Of a stretch of 64,000 bases of DNA, positions 60,251 to 64,000 are shown piece after piece. The DNA lies in assembly GCA_033030425.1 (NCBI GenBank), contig JAUFSD010000012.1:372001-436000 (forward strand), written 5' to 3'. Made by a program: the position numbers and the translations under genes. Position 1 is the stretch's first letter. Each line of letters begins with the position of its first letter. The notes beneath the pieces are model-generated. The model was not told the DNA's origin. It did not search any database and saw nothing but the letters and a program-made list of their open reading frames with translations. This DNA is from Verpa conica. Lineage: Eukaryota > Ascomycota > Pezizomycetes > Pezizales > Morchellaceae.

Positions 60251-61535
60251 ATGTCTCCCAAAACCACCGGCGAGGTCATCGTAAGCTGCTCCTCCCCATC
60301 TCACTATACTGCTGACAACTATAGGCCGATCTCTATCCAAAAATTATGCAAGACGTCATCGACGCCAGTCTCGTTGACTTTGAAGACACCGGCATACCAA
60401 GCACCATCCTTTATGAGCTCCAATCCGTAAGCCAGACCCCCAAATAGTGGGATATCTATGCTTAAATATCATCTTCCTATCCCTATCCTCTCACAGGCAC
60501 CACCCAGAAAATATGATCTATCATATAAGGGTTAGGGTTAATCACTCTAGCCCAAAAAAGAAAAACCAGCTATAGAATCATTGACACTTAAATCTACCGT
60601 CTACTAATAAATCACAGCTTTGGCAGCAAGCTCTCTCTGATTCTGGTATTGGACACTTTCCTTGGGACCCCTCATCCCAAAGAGTCAAATCTGAGGTCAA
60701 TGCCGAATGTAACACTACACAAGCACTCTGGATGGAGCAGAAGGACCTTTACAGTATGTCTACGCTTACTGAAGCCGAATTATCACAACTCACTCCACTG
60801 GGTCAGTCCCTTGCCAGAGCGGAAAGCCATAAAAAGAACCTGCAACGTGCACAGGAGGCTGCTCGCCACAAAGCAGAGGATCTCGCAAGGAGGAGGGCTG
60901 AGAAATTTGTTGAGCAGGTGAAAAGAATCTCATACGCAGATAGAATCAAAATGGAGGGTGGAATGGGAAGGCCGGCTTTTGAAGGGGAAGCAGCTGTGGT
61001 AGCTGGATTGGCAATTGTGGGAGTACCAGCTATAGGTGGTTTTGGGTGGGGGGGCGAGGGTTCTACAGCGTATATTGAACAGATAAGGCAAGGGGTCAAC
61101 CAGCAGATGGGTATCTTTGGTAATGTCGGCGCTGGTGGTCCGCAGCCTAGCTTCTATGGTGACCATGTTCCTTATGGGAACATTGAGGGCCTGCATATTA
61201 AGCCCACTATCAAGCTTGAACCTACTGATATCGGATACACTGTGTGCCCTAATATCACGGAATACAGCGGCCATAGCGTGCCACAGCAGAAGCTTCCCCA
61301 GCTCGATGGCGACGACGACTATGACGAGCTTAATGATGGTGACGATGAGCATGCTGATAGTGATAAGGATGAATTTGAGGATGTCCAGGAACTGTGTGTG
61401 TGCCTGTATGATAAGGTTGTGAGGAATAGGGGTAAAGTCTCGCATAAATGGAAGTGCGCATTAAGAGATGGAGTGCTTATTACTGAGGGGAGGGAGTATC
61501 CGTTTGGAAAGGCAAGTGCGGAGTTTATTTGGTAG
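60251..61535 (+). CDS. toa1: TFIIA large subunit Toa1 (349 aa)
   Basis: Three exons; introns 60281-60324 (44 bp) and 60427-60617 (191 bp), both phase 0. The first exon encodes only ten residues (MSPKTTGEVI). The conserved N-terminal helical domain follows (ADLYPKIMQDVIDASLVDFED ... ILYELQSLWQQAL). A long variable middle includes an Ala/Arg-rich helix (SLARAESHKKNLQRAQEAAR) and a Gly-rich region, then an acidic run (DGDDDYDELNDGDDEHADSD). The beta-barrel domain ends it (LCVCLYDKVVRNRGKVSHKWKCALRDG... GKASAEFIW). TFIIA stabilises TBP on promoter DNA. The architecture matches yeast Toa1. Confidence 0.93.
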
Positions 61536-63412
61536 GTTGGCAGGCCAGTTAGAAACAGTAAAGAGTTTTAAAAATGAAGGCTAGATATCAGTTGCGGTTC
61601 TCTTTGGCGTAAGAGAAACTTAAATCAGAATATTTGCACTTGGTACAGTATATTTAATATGATTTCTTTACATGGAGTAAATTTGTGAGAAATATTTCGT
61701 CTTAAACCACGAACAATTCCGTAAGTGACAGTGCAAGTGTATGAAAGATAGAGCTAAAGTAGCTTGGGTACCAGCAGATGCTGTTTTGCGCCCCAGCTAC
61801 TGAGAACGGAGGGGTGTCATAAATATTTTATAGGTTAACACCCAAACTAGACCAGAGAACATAACATCCCCCGTTCCATGAATTATTTAAATAAGAAAGC
61901 TATATCTAAATACAAGGCAGCTTATTACAAGGGGACCTGATTTATCGACAGGGTCGAGGAACAGAACTGCATAGTACATACCACTACCAATCAATTAGGA
62001 GGTAGAGTAACGGTCAAGTAATTGTTCAAAAACAGAGTTAAGAGACCCACTCAACAAAACCGTAGCCTAAATACTTGAGACAGAACGATCAAAGTCATGT
62101 AGTGTAGCTATGTCTCCGTTTCCCTAGAGGTATTTATTCACCTACAGATTTTGGTTGTATACTTTCGATAAGATATGGACGAGGGTATGAGTAGATCTGC
62201 CCCTCAATTGATTAAATGAGATGAGGAGTATAGTAACGAACAGAAAGTACTCGGTCATGCATATATATAAATATAGTATGAATATACACCACATGCACAT
62301 ACAAGAGATGAGAGCATAATGTCAGACTGAAGAATAAGATATACCACACCACAGTAAGTCTCCTAGTTATCACCCCTAAAGTATTGTCTTGGGTATACAT
62401 AATATAAAAAAAGAGGCTTGCGTGGTTCGAACGACAAAAACTTTATATTACCTGTCTAGAAGGGGGAGTCTACGACGTAATTGGTCCGGTAAATCAGCCA
62501 TTTGAACATTCTATCGAGATTGATGAACGTTTGATTCCTTTGCGCTATTTAATCCTCGCCTCCCCTCCCCCCCCCCCAAGGAGAATACTTTGATAATCAC
62601 ATTCTGTCCGCAATACACAGAGATACGAGGCGCAACTGCGAAAAATTTCTCGTTGGCAGTAAAACAGGAATATTCCTTTCAAATCGGGTGGAAACTTCTA
62701 TATCCTCTTTGATATCAATATGCATATATGCTTTAGCTCAAATACCATCCGAGTAACGCTACCAAGGCAGAATCCCCGCGGCATATTTCTAGGTTTCTTA
62801 AATGGTACTACGTGTAGTAAAATTCAAAAAGTTGTTAGAGTTGGGTCTAAAAATACGGTAGTAATCAAGCAAGAATAATACAAGAAACGAAGGCGCTCAA
62901 AGCAGTTAGGTTGAAGCTCATAACTGGGGCACAAAACAACACACAAGCTCTGGGAATGCCTTCATTACCTAAAATACTGATAGCAGCTCCATTAATCCCT
63001 CCGTTACCTTTAGCTTCGGTGATCAGTTGGTGACAGAAACAGTAGAAAATAGAAAGCACGATAGTCTATTACTGCCCTAGGGGCGTACTCCTACTCCTAT
63101 ATATCCTCCATATCGAGCCGCGGTCGGCCCGCTGTAGAGGTCTCGCCGAAATGACAAGGTGAAGATCTGGGCTATTTAGGAAGATCTACAACAACTTAAA
63201 TGATAAATTCATTCATTCATTCATTCAAGATCTACAACAGAGACCCCATAAAACAAACCGAGTGATATGACATGAGTATCCCGATCCGGGTAACCCTAAA
63301 GCGAGTAACCCCACCACCGATTGACGTGTACATCCGTACCACCCCACTACAATCATCACGAAACCCGAACTCCAAACTTCGGCCAAGAGCTCTTAAAAAG
63401 TACTCTTCAATC
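61536..63412. other. Gene-poor stretch
   Basis: Stop-dense AT-rich sequence without a supportable gene. The motif AAGATCTACAACA occurs twice (about 63181 and 63227), flanking an ATTC microsatellite (63208-63225). The GGTTCGAAC at 62427 resembles a tRNA B box but no tRNA fold surrounds it. The last 150 bases should be the promoter of the Get5-like gene. Confidence 0.5.
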
Positions 63413-64000
63413 ATGACTGAGCTCAGCTTTACCAAACAATTTCTTTCAAATCTTGCATCACGGAGCACCCGTATCTCCGCTGACTTCTGTGAAGACCCAC
63501 GGAAGCTTCCATCACGCACTCCCGTAACTCACCTCCCCTAAAAACAACCAAACACCTTACTGACTAGAATAAACCACAGTACACGCTCCCCGCTACCAAA
63601 AATCCCAAAATAAAACGTGCAAAGCTCACTTCCACATCCACTTCTATCCCCTCCGGTACTTAATCCTATTTCTTTGACCTCCCGCATGAGCTAACTCTAG
63701 CAATAGCAAAAATAACAATCAAATCCCTCCGCGGCCCCCAAATCAATCATCAAATCCCTAGCACCCCCCTTAACTCAACAATCCTAACTCTTAAGCACAA
63801 CTTCTCGACCGCAACCCGCATCCCTATTGAAAAGCTCAAGCTGCTCCTTAAAGGGAAGGTCCTGACTGACCTTAAGACTCTAACAGAGCTTGGTATAGAA
63901 GATGGAGCGGATGTAATCTTTACAGTCATGGTTATGGGTGGTGCTCCATCTGCCTCAGCTATACAGGCTGAGGGGAAGGCGAAAGAAGAGGATTTGATGG
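63413..64000 (+). CDS. get5: Get5/Mdy2-like ubiquitin-like protein, 5' part (cut by window end)
   Basis: Exons 63413-63523, 63580-63616 and 63701 onwards; introns 63524-63579 (GTAACT...CACAG, TGACTAG branch) and 63617-63700 (GTGCAA...CTCTAG). The N-terminus (MTELSFTKQFLSNLASRST ... DPRKLPSRTPYTLP) has the form of the fungal Get5 Get4-binding segment. A ubiquitin-like domain follows (ITIKSLRG ... ILTLKHNFSTATRIPIEKLKLLLKGKV ... DGADVIFTVMVMGG). Get5 with Get4 and Sgt2 hands tail-anchored proteins to Get3 for insertion into the ER membrane. The C-terminal dimerisation domain lies beyond the window. A different Ubl protein is the alternative. Confidence 0.75.

Noticed and set aside
62420..62445. 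GGTTCGAAC, similar to a tRNA B box
   Set aside because: No acceptor stem, A box or anticodon arm around it.
1..64000. CRISPR arrays, bacterial operons, rRNA and tRNA genes
   Set aside because: None seen; the intron-rich genes are eukaryotic, and no regular spaced repeats or RNA-gene folds were found.

Overview
The window reads as nuclear DNA of a filamentous ascomycete (Pezizomycotina). The protein-coding genes have short introns, mostly 44-220 bp, with GT...AG ends and CTRAY-type branch points. They include fungus-typical families: an NLR with a fungal N-terminal domain, DUF4470, FAS1, Rsc4, Scm3 and Get5. Gene density is about one per 3.5 kb, and compact housekeeping clusters alternate with AT-rich, stop-ridden, repeat-bearing stretches. 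This fits a Pezizomycete (morel or truffle relatives), but the class is an inference. I spliced the exons by hand; each complete model below closes in frame from ATG to stop.

Layout: 0-3 kb, degraded sequence. 3.2-5.1 kb, an accessory gene with a zincin-like HExxH motif. 7.1-9.6 kb, a GPI-anchored-type protein and a mitochondrial membrane protein. 10.1-13.4 kb, an intact NACHT-ankyrin NLR. 14.06-15.19 kb, a giant palindrome of about 1.13 kb. 15.3-17.5 kb, relic sequence. 17.6-27.0 kb, a FAS1 protein, a small conserved protein, Rsc4 (tandem bromodomains), Cks1 and a secreted protein with a MITE inside its intron. 27-29.4 kb, relic sequence and promoter. 29.4-33.2 kb, an LSD1-type demethylase (SWIRM + amine oxidase + HMG box). 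33.2-38 kb, a relic island with a GC-rich hairpin repeat. 38-48.2 kb, a TPR-DUF4470 protein, an Scm3-like CENP-A chaperone with a SAM-like domain, and a Ste20/GCK-type kinase. 48.2-50.6 kb, relic sequence with a second copy of the hairpin repeat. 50.6-61.5 kb, mitochondrial cysteine-synthase-like protein, MidA/NDUFAF7 methyltransferase, TFIIS, an orphan gene, Snf4 and TFIIA large subunit. 61.5-63.4 kb, relic sequence. 63.4 kb to the end, the start of a Get5-like gene.

The genes form no single pathway, but chromatin, transcription and cell-cycle control dominate: Rsc4, LSD1, Scm3, TFIIS, TFIIA, Cks1, Snf4 and a GCK kinase. Three gene pairs are divergent across a shared promoter: rsc4/cks1, cysteine synthase/MidA and snf4/TFIIA. 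The least described items are the HExxH gene, the nested palindrome, the hairpin repeat family, the NLR's 25-bp Walker A exon and the Scm3-SAM arrangement.
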